NCBI RefSeq assembly: GCF_003369915.1 | Contig: NW_022881603.1 | Location: 2,232,001 to 2,296,000 of the forward strand | DNA: 64,000 nucleotides | Direction: 5' to 3' | Origin: Drosophila miranda | Lineage: Eukaryota > Arthropoda > Insecta > Diptera > Drosophilidae | Part shown: positions 44,653 through 56,165 of the stretch, one piece after another | How the letters are laid out: each line of letters starts with the position of its first letter | Position numbering within the stretch: position 1 is the first letter of the stretch | The notes under the pieces: model-generated | Told to the model about the DNA's origin: nothing | The model's database searches: none | What the model saw: only the letters and a program-made list of their open reading frames with translations | Position numbers and translations under genes: made by a program

Positions 44653-45993
44653 ATGAGTGATAAGGAAGTACAAGATTTGGTAAAAGAATTTCAGAAACTA
44701 AAAGGAACAAATTATCAGGAAGACGTAATAGAGAACATAAATTTAGAAATGAATATATCAAACGAGCAGCTCAGACTCATGATAGAGGCCGCGGTTTCAA
44801 GCGCACTAGCCGTACAGGAACAGAGCTTCACTTCAAAACTACAGGGTATTCAGGAGAGCTTAAATAGTGTACAAATTAACGCTCCTCAAGTGGTGGCGTA
44901 CAAGGATGCAGAGATAAGAACAGACGTTGTCTGTAATGAGACTCTTGATATTATGAAATCCCTGCCCGACTTTGAGGGAAAGAATGAAACGTATGTCTCA
45001 TGGAGGAAGGCTGCGCATACCGCATACAAAGTTTATGAGAAATTTGACGGTAGCTCAAAACATTATCAAGCTTTAGGAATACTGAGAAACAAAGTTAAGA
45101 ACTCAGCTGATATGGTACTCTCTTCTTTCGACACTCCCCTTAATTTTAAAGCCATTATAGATCGACTAGACTTTACGTACGCAGACAAACGACCAATATA
45201 CTTAATTGAACAAGAGATGTCAACGCTCCGGCAGGGAAATTTGACATTATTACAGTACTATGACGAAGTAGAAAAGAAACTGACCCTCCTTATAAACAAA
45301 ACAATTATGACTAACGAAACCACTGTAGCTTCTTCATTGAATGAGAAATACAGAGCGGACGCTCTACGAGTGTTTATCTCAGGAACCAAGAAGACTTTAA
45401 GTGATGTTCTATTCTCGGCAAGACCAAAAGATCTACACTCTGCTTTGGCATTGGCTCAAGAAGTTGATGCTAATCATGATCGATATATGTTCGCTTCAAA
45501 CTACGCCCGTAGCATAGAAGAAAAAGCTCAGAGAACTGAACAAAGACAGCATGGCAGAGAGAATTTAATGACGGACACAAGGTAAAGACAACTAGGGAAA
45601 CTCCCACAGTATAGGAAACAAGAATTTTTACCAAAATCAGAACAGGTCCAACCAATGGACGTGGACACATCCTCACGTTTTAGGCAGACTACTCAGTATC
45701 AACAAAATAGCGCGCCTCAGAGACAAAACCAGTGGCAAAGTCAGCAACAAAACAATCAATCGGACTACAACAACCAGGGACAAACAAACAAGCGACCGAA
45801 CAATAGTAGCGCACGTTTTACGGGACCGAAACAACAAAGAATTAACCACGTAGAAGCAGAAGATACCCTACTCGATCAGGAAGAACAGGATTACCAAACT
45901 ATAGCAAACGCCGAAGTTGATGGCATAGAAAACGACCTTTCAGATTATGACCAGATTAATTTTTTAGACATAACTCCTTGCTTCCGTTCATAG
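44653..45993 (+). pseudogene. Gypsy-group gag, one nonsense codon
   Basis: ATG 44653 opens a frame typical of 17.6/297/Gypsy-type Gag: LPDFEGKNETYVSWRKAAHT, then LDFTYADKRPIYLIEQEM. It stops at TAA 45583, but the same frame continues sensibly (RQLGKLPQYRKQEFLPKSEQ, then MDVDTSSRF, Gln/Asn-rich) to 45993. It is therefore one nonsense substitution rather than two genes. The end overlaps pol by 16 bp in another frame, consistent with programmed frameshifting in this group. Confidence 0.8.
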
Positions 45994-48900
45994 AAAGGAC
46001 AGTAGCAGGGAGAACAATCAAATTACTCATAGATACAGGAGCTTCCAAAAACTACATAAAACCATTAAAAGAACTAAAACATATTACCCTAGTAAATAAA
46101 CCCTTCCGAGTGAAGTCAATCCATGGCTATAGTGGCATAGACAAAAAATGTATAATGCACCTTTTCAATACCAACTCAACATTTTTTTTACTACCAAACC
46201 TCACGACATTTGACGGTATAATTGGACTTGACCTATTAAAACAGAGTGACGTTCTACTGGACTTAAAGAATAAGAAATTAATAACAAACTTCGGTTCCGA
46301 AACAATCCAATTTTTAAAATGTGCAAACATAAATTTCACAAATGTCGAGGAAATACAGGTCCCTGAGACTATATCCCAAAAGTTTCAGCTGATGTTAGGA
46401 AACCGAACAGGGGTTTTCGCAGACCCAAATGAAGCACTCCCATATAATACAAATATCATTGGCACTATCCGAACAGAAAATGAAGATCCCATATATTCAA
46501 AATTGTACCCATATCCAATGGGCGTTTCAGAATTCGTAAATGCAGAAACTCAAGACTTGTTGAAAGGTGGTATAATACGACCGTCTCGGTCACCATACAA
46601 CAACCCCGTTTGGGTTGTAGACAAAAAAGGTACCGATGAACAGGGAAATAAAAAAAACGTTTGGTCATAGATTTCATTAAACTAAATTTAAAAACAACAG
46701 ATGACAAATATCCCATTCCCAATATAGTTTCTATACTATCCAACTTGGGTACAGCTAAATACTTTACAACCCTAGATCTTAAATCTGGATTCCATCAGAT
46801 TTTACTTGCAGAAAAAGATAGAGAAAAAACATCTTTCTCCGTAGCAAATGGGAAGTATGAGTTCTGTAGACTCCCCTTTGGCTTGAAAAATGCACCTAGT
46901 ATTTTTCAGAGGGCCATTGACGACGTGCTCAGAGAGCAAATTGGGAAAACTTGCTATGTTTATGTCGATGATGTAATCATTTTTTCCGAAAACATGGAAA
47001 GCCATGTCAAGCATATCGCATGGGTCTTAGACAAACTGTACGATGCCAATATGAGAGTTTCGCGCGAAAAATCGCACTTTTTCAAGGAGAATGTCGAATA
47101 CTTAGGATTTGTCGTCTCAAGTAATGGTATAAAAACATGCCCCAATAAAGTGGAAGCGATTCGTAACTACGAACAACCAACCACTTTGTTCAACGTCAGA
47201 TCATTCCTTGGACTTGCAAGTTACTATAGATGTTTTATTAAAGCCTTTGCATCCATAGCTAAACCCATAAGTGACATCTTTAAGGGCGAAAATGGCAAGG
47301 TAAGCGCCGGACAGTCAAAGAAAATACCAGTCAAATTAGACGAAAGTCAGTGCGCGGCATTCAATAAACTAAAAGAGATTCTGGCATCCGAAAGCGTAAT
47401 GTTACTCTATCCTGACTATAAGAAAGCATTTGACCTAACAACAGATGCTTCGTCCTTCGGTCTGGGAGCCGTCTTATCACAAGACGGGAAGCCAATTACC
47501 ATGATATCAAGGACACTAAATGATAGGGAACTTAACTTTGCAACAAACGAAAGAGAGCTGCTCGCTATAGTTTGGGCTTTGAAAAACCTCAGAAACTATC
47601 TATACGGAGTAAAAAATTTAAATATTTTTACAGACCATCAGCCTCTAACGTTTGCAGTTTCTGATCGCAATCCAAACGCAAAAATAAGACGTTGGAAAGC
47701 TCTCATAGACGAGTACAATGCAAATATCTTCTACAAGCCAGGAAAAGAAAACTTCGTCGCTGACGCACTATCACGACACAACATCCATACCTTAGAAGAT
47801 GATGCACAGTCAGACAGGGCCACAATACACAGCGAAATATCACTTACATACAGTATAGAATCAACAGACAAACCAATCAACTGTTTTCGAAACCAAATTA
47901 TAATAGAGGAACATGAAGTAGCTTCAAATCGCACAACCATTTTGTTCGGTGAAATGATCCGACATACAATATATTTCTCAAGTAGGGACTCGTTAATTAA
48001 AAAAATAAGTGACGCTGTCAAAAAAGATGTCGTAAATGCAATCCACTGCGAATTACCCATATTAGCATTCATTCAACATAAATTAATAGAAACATTTCCA
48101 ACAACAATATTCCGATACACAAAACATATAGTAAATGACATTTTGGACAAGAACGAACAAAAAGAAATAGTTATTACAGAACACAATAGAGCCCATAGGG
48201 CGGCACAGGAGAATGTAAAACAAATTTTACAAGACTATTTTTTCCCGAAAATGACCAAATTAGCAGTCGAGGTTGTTGCAAATTGCAAAATTTGTCAAAC
48301 GGCCAAGTACAACCGACACCCACAAAAACAAATACTTGGGGAAACACCCATACCCTCGTATGTGGGCGAAATGCTACATATCGACGTATATTCAACCGAT
48401 AAAAAATATTTCCTCACATGCATAGACAAGCTTTCAAAATTTGCAGTTGTCCATCGCTTCAAGAACAATAGTTGACATACAATCAGCAATTTTACAACTT
48501 ATCAATTTTTACCGGAACACCAAGACGATCTATTGCGATAACGAACCTTCCATAAAGTCCGAGACAATAAAATCATTATTAAGTAACCAATATAACATTC
48601 AAATTATAAATGCTCCACCACTTCATAGTACTTCCAATGGACAAGTCGAAAGATTCCATAGCACCCTTAATGACATTGCGAGATGTTTAACAGCCCAAAG
48701 GAAGCTTACAAATACTGTGGAAACGATACTTCAAGCAACTATTGAATACAATAACACAGTTCACTCCGTAACGAAGAAACGTCCGGTCGATGTAATTCAC
48801 TCGTCCTCCCCTGAACTTGAGGTGGAAATCAGGAATAGCGTTCATAAAGCACAACAACTCCAAATGAAAAAACTGAATGAAGTAAGACATGATAGACAGT

Positions 48901-49049
48901 TTCAAGTAGGTGACACAGTCCTTGTAAAAGCAAACAAACGATTAGGAAACAAACTGACACCTTTGTACACCGAAAATAAAATCGAGGCAGACTTGGGGAC
49001 AACGGTCCTAATAAAAGGAAGGGTGGTCCACAAGGACAATTTAAGATAG
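45978..49049 (+). pseudogene. Gypsy-group pol, two frameshifts
   Basis: Protease with LLIDTGASKNYI at the start; RT with LDLKSGFHQI, then FGLKNAPSIFQRA and the YVDD box (YVYVDDVIIFS); RNase H beginning LTTDASSFGLGAVL; integrase with HHCC region (HRAAQENVKQ, then CKICQTAK) and core LHIDVYSTDKKYF. The frame shifts near 46655 in a run of eight A (one A fewer than needed for KKKRLVIDF) and again near 48465 before RTIVDIQSAI. It is non-functional as written. The A-run case could be a sequencing error. Confidence 0.85.
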
Positions 49050-49059
49050 ACATCAGTTC

Positions 49060-49571
49060 ATAATGAGTTCATATTCCTCTTCACTATTCAATATACAACA
49101 ATAATAGAGGATACAGAAGAGTTAAGAAACCAATTCCCACAATCGCAAATGAGACATTACTTTCAAGAAACAGAATAATTATTTCAGAATTAAAAGCATT
49201 AATGTTATCAGTTACACTTGCAAAGATAGGAATTGTTAACCCTTCCGTATTAGACTCTCACGATTTGAGAAGAATAATTAATGAACACTCTACGAATTTA
49301 ACTATTACTGATTTAATAGAGGAAGCTAAAATCAAAGTTTTATTTAATAATGAATTCTTTCCTAAGCCTTACCTAGTTTGCAAAAAAAAAAAAAAAATAT
49401 TCTGTAAGATTAATCTGTAATCACCCTGTTGAGCACAACGGCATCACAATTAACTTCGCCGAAGACGAAAAATTGCCGACGGTGGTACACAACTTCCCTA
49501 CACCACTTGTGCGCAGCAACTACACTCCGGTGTCATCGCGCACTGTCCAACTCGGCCCAGCCATCTCGAAC
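49060..49571 (+). pseudogene. Env-like remnant of the Gypsy-group element
   Basis: Short frames after pol, including 49202-49420 (LAKIGIVNPSVLDSHDLRRI, then KVLFNNEFFPKPYLVC) and a further stretch to 49578. They resemble pieces of the insect errantivirus-type envelope gene of Gypsy-group elements. Much of the expected length is missing, and a long A run at 49383-49397 breaks the frame. It is annotated as a decayed remnant only. Confidence 0.55.
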
Positions 49572-49892
49572 CTGTAACACGCATCGATGATGGCATAATC
49601 ATCATAAACGACATAGTGGATACAATCGATAAACAGAACTACGCGAGGAAGTCTCCAGGATCAACAGTATCCACATTCCTCGACATAACAAACCATGAAG
49701 ACGTACCGAGCTTGCCGTACTTATAAAGGTTAAGTATGGAAACTTACGACACATCGACCAACTGGAATCAGGACTCGTAAGAAGACCGATAATATCTGGA
49801 TTGGCTCCGAGAAACAGACGCCAACGTGACCTCCAAGTGCTAATTGACGGCTTAAAGGAATCCGAGGACGTCTTCCACTTAAGTGAAGGAGG

Positions 49893-50143
49893 AGTTAACA
49901 CAATCGATCGAAAAAATATATAAAAACAAGATCAGCCGTTATACAGGGGATGTTGCCCAGCGACACCGGAGTTTTGGGTACGCAACAATGTTGCAGAACG
50001 AGCAGTGAGCGTCGGGAGTGCTGGGAACTTACTTGTAAGCAGTAGAGTAGTTCGGGGGGAGAAATCAACCGCGTCGGCCGTCGCCACGCCTATCTCAAAC
50101 CGAATAAAATAAAATAAAAATTGAAAGAAATAAAATTAAAATT
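49893..50143 (+). repeat. Gypsy-group 3' LTR
   Basis: Same 251 bp as the 5' LTR, with no difference seen by eye. TGCA follows. Confidence 0.9.
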
Positions 50144-50169
50144 TGCATATGTGTGCAATAGTAGTATGA

Positions 50170-50599
50170 TTAACAGATTAATTTGTTTTCCCATTCCATT
50201 CCACTCTGTAAAGCAATAGAAAACACGTTTTGTGTCGTCTCCCCATCGTTTAGTGCGACGCCATGAAAACTTACTTTGAACTCATCCGAATTTCCACGAT
50301 CTCTGCCCAGAAATGGCTGGCATTCAGTGGTATTATGTTTCATTACAGTGCCACAGGTCTGGTAGAGGATCTGATTTGATATGCCGCATCTGATGATTGC
50401 AAAATGTTTACTTTTGTATGCTATACACTGAAAACAGCAATCCGTACCGGTTAGAAATCTACCAAAGAATACCAGAAACAGTGGGTTCCAGTATAAGGGA
50501 CGGAAGACGTCTTGTCGTGGGTGGGGGCGATTCTCCAGACTCCAATGCCTCGGCATCATCACTGGCTAATACCAGGGGATCCTCGTCACCTCTAGACAT
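50170..50599 (-). pseudogene. SLC46-like major facilitator gene C, 5' remnant
   Basis: Exon 1 starts at ATG 50599 (MSRGDEDPLVLASDDAEALE) and should run through the TM1 motif. LILEPTV is followed by a stop unless the frame shifts to FLVFFGRFLTG, so one or two bases are lost. Exon 2 (about 50389-50275) reads ISNQILYQTCGTVMKHNTTE, the family's cysteine/glycosylation loop. The Gypsy element follows at 50143 and the downstream transmembrane exons are not found beyond it. It is paralogous to gene B next to it. Confidence 0.72.
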
Positions 50600-51301
50600 G
50601 CTGATCAATCGAAGGTCACGGACGTATCGCACAAATGATCGTACCAATTATCGCTAAACAAAGGAATTAGCTATTCATTCAAAACAACATCGTAAAATTC
50701 CACAGTCAAGAACAGAACGATGAGCTTCGGCGTTCAAGCTTTTGCGCGCGGCAAACTCTAGCGATACACTAACAATGGCAACCAGCTGAAAAGTACAGAG
50801 CACGTCGGAGCGATACGAGCCTTCCCGTATCTCTCCCCGCCGCCACACCCTACCACAGTGCGCATGGGACCGGCCCCTCTACACTTACGCACTTGCATTA
50901 CGTATCAGAGGTGCTTTCGAAACAATCAAAACATCTTATGCTTAAATATGGTAAAATGTTTATGTATTTACAATTTATTGTCGCGCTGCATTCTGCTGAT
51001 ACGATTCGTCTTTGTTTTTGATACAATATACAAATACTGTAATTTATTGTGTTTGCATTTCCCAAATACAGTCGAGATAGCAAGGGCACAGTTGTGTTCC
51101 CAAAGGCACATGAACACAAACAAAAATATGGTAAAAGAAAAGATAAAAGTCGTAATACTACTTTCACAAGTCGTGGATAAACGACTTTCAAATACAGAAA
51201 TATTTTCAAATTGTTCACATTGAGAACCGTTGCAGCAATCACACACGTACAGATTTAATTGGTCTTTGAGATACATTAAACTAAGCCGAGCGGGTAGCCG
51301 G
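50600..51301 (-). other. Intergenic region between SLC46-like genes C and B
   Basis: No gene is supported. It holds the likely promoter and leader of gene C and the 3' end of gene B. Confidence 0.45.
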
Positions 51302-54300
51302 CTAACTGCCAATAGCCTGATAAACACTGCTGTTGCCCATCGACTTCTGGATACCGAAAATCATGCTGCAATTTCGGGAATTTATTTAATCAAACGACTA
51401 AAGTAACCTTGCGGTAACTTACGCAATTAAAACGTAGCATAAGAAGTATAAGACGGCGCTGATGAAGTTGAATGCTCCGGGATAAAATTCCACCGTGGCT
51501 TTGTAAACGCTCGTGTACAGAGGAGCAGCTCCCATCGGCGAAACAGACTCCATCGATGTGGTCTGTGCGAATATCTTGCCTAAATGGGGAATATTGTTTT
51601 AGTTAATCGTTCCTTCGGTTCGGTTCGCTGATTCAGGGGGATTCTAACTTACCCACTTCCGTGCTTGGCGCTACATGGGAAAGAATGTCACGACACATGG
51701 GGTCCCATTACGCCGCGCATCATGCCCAAGGCCATTCCGACATACATCTCCTGCCAGTACACGGCCGTGGCTCGTACTGTGCTCTCAAGAACGCAGCAAG
51801 CGAGCGACAGCATTGCCATGGTTATGATTGACAGCTTCAGCACGCGTCGCAGGACTACCATTCCGACTATGCTGCCCACAAAATGGACGACAATTCGCGC
51901 GGAGTTGAATAGGCTGAAAACCTTGATAGTCCAGTCGAATTGTTTCCGCATGAACATGTAGTTGACAGTGCTCTCACCCTCTGGTATAAAGCAGAATTAA
52001 GTGAAGGCATGAAATCTTTAGAACGCAATTCAGTCACTTTCTTACCCATATCAAAGATGGCTATGGTCAGGGCGATCATAGTCAGCCAGATAATGGCACG
52101 GTCAAAGTTTGGCCGCCGTTGGAAACAGGTGCGGACCAGATCCTTGACCAAATCGAAACGGAAGAACTCGCGGATGCGTGACTAGGCGAAAGAGAACAAG
52201 TCTGTTACATGGCTTATCTGGTGTCCCAAATAGATGTGACCTACTCCTGTGGGAAGATGATCGGGTATCAGGCTCTCGGGCACACAGAAATAGACATACA
52301 TCAAGGACAAGGCCATCAAGCAGCTGGCTATGAAGAAGAGGGTGAAAGAATTTGTTGCTGTATAGATATACCCACTGGCCACGTTGCCCGCCATCATGTC
52401 CGTGCAGAGGGAGGCCTCATTTAGAACCATTCTGGAATAGTCAAATAAATACGTTTCGATTCACTGAAAGGATGCGCTACAGTACTCACCTCAGGGCACG
52501 TTTGCGTTCCTTGGCCACGTCCGATATGTAGCAATAGATGCCCGTTATCAAGGCGCAAGTTCCTCCGCTCAGAACCGAGGGCACAGAGGAAAGCAGGAAC
52601 CACCAAGGACTTATATTTGTGACCATTGTTATCCTGGTAATAATTATCAGAATGATTGAGCCCGTCAGGTAGCCTATAAGAAACGAGGGGGAACGTTGTG
52701 AGTTGCTGCGGACACCGCAACTCTACGGTTATACCCGATACTAAGTCAGTATGGCTCTCCTGCGGCAGAGGATATGTGCAATATTGTGGATGCAACAGAT
52801 TTTCGTCCTTTGTGTGGGCGGAAGGGGGTGGGGCGAAATTTTGAGATACACGTTTTATAGTAAGATCTAACAGGAGTGCGGATACCAAATTTGGTTACTC
52901 TAGCCTTAATAGTCTCTGAGATTTTTGAATATCCCCAGATTTTCGTCCTTTGCGTGGGCGGAAGGAGGTGTGGCGAAATTTTGAAACAAACTCGTCTCGT
53001 TCCGATATATTAGGAGTGTGGATACCAAATTTGGTTGCTCTAGCTTTTGTAGTCTCTGAGATCTAGGCTCTAATGTTTTACTCTAAGCAAAGCCGCCTAT
53101 GCTACGTGTGTGTTAGAGAGAGACAGGGCGAGAAAAAATGAAATTGTTTTCTTGATGCTGGCTATAATAATAATACGATCCAATTCAGATTCCGCAGTCT
53201 TAAAGATATGGTCATATCTTTAAAATTGTGGATGCCACAGATTTTCGTCCTTTGTGGGGGCGGAAGTGGGCGGGGCGAAGTTTTGAAATATTTTTGTAGC
53301 AGTGACATATCACAGAAGTCTGGATCCAAAACATCGTTGCTCTAGCTCTTATAGTCTTTGAGCACTAGGCGCTGAAGGGGACGGACAGACGGACAGACAG
53401 ACAGGGCTCAATCGACTCGGCTATTGATCAAGATCAAGAATATATATACTTTATGGGGTCGGAAACGATTCCTTCTGGACGTTACACACATCCACTTTTA
53501 CCACAAATCTAATATACCCCAATACTCATTTTGAGTATCGGGTATAAAAAGCGCTAAAAAAGTAGAGGGGCTTATTCAGTGTAATACCACCTACCCGTGA
53601 AGGTTGTCAGGAGTATGGGCCGCCGGCCGAACTTGTCCGACCAGGGGCCCAGGAATAGACTCACAAAGGATGGTATTATGCTCTCTAGAAGAGAGGTTGT
53701 CATCATTATGTTCGCCGAATACTCCTGCACTTGGACCTCTATTTTCTGAAAGAAACAAAGCACAGCTGCTCATCACGGTTGCCTGACTCATTGGCGTGTA
53801 TCGCGTATCTACATATGTATGTATAATGATATTGTTAATGCCCGCTTTAAGCTCGGTAGTTCGATATTGGGACGACGCCCAGACAGCCAAATTAGTCATA
53901 AAGGTTTTCAGTTTACTTCTGTTTCGCTCGCTGATAAGTTCTAGGACGCGTTCCACATATGTTGGCACTTAGTGTTATCTCTAAGGTTCAAACAATGGGA
54001 ACGATCGGCAAAGCTAAATGTTTTGATAGATAGATTTTGCTTTGTCTGGTTGATGCTGCACTCTTGCTTATGTGGGTCACGTCTGGCGAGCGTTTAGTAA
54101 TCTTTTCGTACACTTGGAAAAGTGTGGATTGATAATGCCAAGCAAAACGCCCCGCAGGCAAGCATTTGAAACAGAACAGCAGCAGATAAAAAGTTGCAAA
54201 CCAGACAGAAACTGCGGCGCATTATCACAAAAGTTATTTTAGTTACTGTGTAAATCGCTTACTTTCGCCGCCTCCGATTCTCCCCTATCGATGCCCATCA

Positions 54301-54652
54301 ACGGTTCGCATTCCGTGGCGTTATACTTCATGATGGTGACGCAGGTTTGGTAGAGGATTTGATTCTGATAAACTGCCCCTAAAAAACACAAAAAGTCAAT
54401 TGAATGATGCTCGGCCATTTCCTGTCTGTCTGTCCGTACCAATTAAATATCTGGCAAAGAAGATCAGAAATACTGCGGGCTCCAGGATGAACCAACGGTA
54501 GCTGTTGTAGTAAAGCGCGGGCGGGCGAAAAGTAAAGGCACCTCCTCGTCAATGGAAGTGGTGCTCGGTGTGGTTGTGGCCGTTGCAGCAGCATCCAGAG
54601 TGCGTGGCGCATCATCATCGCTCACCAAGGGCTCCGTATCTATGCGAGGCAT
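51302..54652 (-). pseudogene. SLC46-like major facilitator gene B, two frame lesions
   Basis: Nine exons on the minus strand: 54652-54440, 54378-54263, 53745-53595, 52673-52490, 52431-52245, 52181-52046, 51980-51653, 51579-51423, 51365-51302. Motifs are FILEPAVFLIFFARYLIG (TM1, out of frame with the start), FLGPWSDKFGRRPILL (MFS loop), PWWFLLSSVPSVLSGG (TM4) and VPESLIPDHLPTG. Lesions: one T is missing in exon 1 (about 54526), so the ATG frame stops at PQYF; and one extra C in exon 7 (about 51699) changes MGPMCRDIL to MGPHVS then stop. An ISY element fills the intron after exon 3. It is probably a solute transporter pseudogene. Confidence 0.85.
52682..53552 (-). mobile_element. ISY-like Helentron in intron of gene B
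   Basis: Tail (AACGAGGGGGAACG) to head (CTCATTTTGAGTATCGGGTATA) with an internal deletion near the tail. It interrupts the intron but leaves both exon borders intact. Confidence 0.88.
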
Positions 54653-54995
54653 TTTTCCCAGCCTTTACTTTTTTGTTATCTTTCGGGTACAAAGAAACGA
54701 ACTGCACAGACTTTTCTTAATATAGCAGATAACGAAACTAGCAATTCATTCTGAACAATGCAGCAGCGTATAGTATTTAATCAGTCACAGACACGAAGAC
54801 GACTTCTAAGCGCAACAGAGCGAAAACAATTACTGAAAACCTCAGCTGCTGCGAAATGGCAACGTAAGAAATTTATCGACATGGGCGTAATGTGTTGCGT
54901 TACTTAATACGAGTACATGGATGATTAAACATTAATCACACAAACAGATGAATAAATTGTTCACTACGATTAAAATTTCTTTCAACTTTCTAAAG
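54653..54995. other. 5' flank of SLC46-like gene B
   Basis: Upstream region of gene B, AT-rich. No other gene is seen. It ends at the GCCACAAC target-site copy of a hAT element. Confidence 0.5.
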
Positions 54996-55157
54996 GCCAC
55001 AACTAGTGATGTAAAAACACATCGATGCATCGAGCATCGATGTTTTTTTGCCGATGTTTACCGATGTTTTCCGGTGTTTTTGCTGGTACCGATGTTGAGC
55101 GATGCATCGATGTTTTGCAAAACATCGATCGTTTAATTTCAAATCATTGCGTATTTG

Positions 55158-56165
55158 CATAGCTCGCAAATAACTGTTGACACTTTCGGCGTGTCTGATA
55201 AAAACCTCTCATTGACGAACACATTGAGAAAAGGGACTGAAAAGACCCGATCAAATCTGTTTTTGCTCAACTCGCTCTTCGCTCAAGCAAAGACCGATTT
55301 TTTCACTTCTCTTTTGTTCCTGTTTTTCACTGAGCATCTTGTCGCGAGCGAACGAAAAAAGTGTCTTTTGCGTATGTATGCGTGCTTGTACGTGTGGTGG
55401 CTGTGGCAACGATCACTTGCCTTCGTGAATTGTGTCAGAAACTGTCCCAAACCCAAAATGAGCCTGTTCCTGAACAACTTTCCAAAATTTTTACTGATGT
55501 GGAGAACTTTGCTATGAACAATGGCCGTTTACCATTAAATGCCGATATATTGCAGCTTTTTAACGACATGAAGCTAAGATCACCACACTTGAATTCGCTC
55601 GCACAGGTGGTGCTGGCTACACCGGCCACTCAGGTATCGGTCGAAAGAGCCTTTTCAGCACTTCATTATATTTTGAATGAAAAAAGTTGCTCTTTAAGTG
55701 CGGAAAATATTAACTCATTGTTAGCGGTTAAGCTAAATTCGTATTAATACAAAATATATACATACATATATAAATACATACATCCATATCCATGTCTTCA
55801 GTTTGCAGAAAATTCGCAAATAAGTATAAATATTACAATAACATAACCAAAAAGATGCGAAAAACATGAATAAATAAACATAAACACGAAAAAAAAAACT
55901 AAAAATACTTTACTCAGACACTTTTTGGGTTCTGCTCATCTAAAGACACTTTTGCTGCGAGCGCTTGACCAAAGTGTCTCTCTAAGCTGTTATTGTGAGA
56001 CCCGATCGTGTGTCGGGCTCAACCGAAAACCCGAAACACATAACACAAGCGAAGAGACAAAAAGTGTTCTGCTCAGTGAGAGACCGCTTCTGCGTGGTCT
56101 TTTTCGGTTTTGTCAGTGACGAGACAGCAAAGGGAAAAAGTGTTGACCGTCGTTTGCGAGCTATG
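55158..56165 (+). mobile_element. Second hAT element nested in copy 1
   Basis: Inverted ends CATAGCTCGCAAA and TTTGCGAGCTATG, extending with mismatches to about 30 bp. The 8-bp duplication CGTATTTG lies at 55150-55157 and 56166-56173. It is a deletion derivative of about 1.0 kb carrying only the transposase C-terminus. Confidence 0.88.
55370..55747 (+). pseudogene. hAT transposase C-terminal (dimerisation) fragment
   Basis: Frame ending at 55747 with LNSLAQVVLATPATQVSVER, then AFSALHYILNEKSCSLSAEN. This matches the hAT family C-terminal dimerisation domain (the conserved ATPATQVSVERAFS block). The catalytic core and zinc finger are absent, so it cannot catalyse transposition. Confidence 0.85.

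Larger units (their letters stand above)
43884..50143 (+). mobile_element. Gypsy-group LTR retrotransposon (Gag-Pol-Env type), young
   Basis: LTRs of 251 bp at 43884-44134 and 49893-50143 are identical by eye and are flanked by the 4-bp duplication TGCA (43880-43883, 50144-50147). The primer-binding site TGGCGCCCATC follows the 5' LTR, and a purine-rich tract (AAGTGAAGGAGG) precedes the 3' LTR. The coding order is gag, protease-RT-RNase H-integrase, then an env-like remnant. It is inserted in SLC46-like gene C. Despite the young LTRs there are several frame breaks. Confidence 0.92.

Noticed and set aside
49202-49420. Env-like frame as a functional envelope gene
   Set aside because: It is far too short and broken by a long A run; treated as a remnant.
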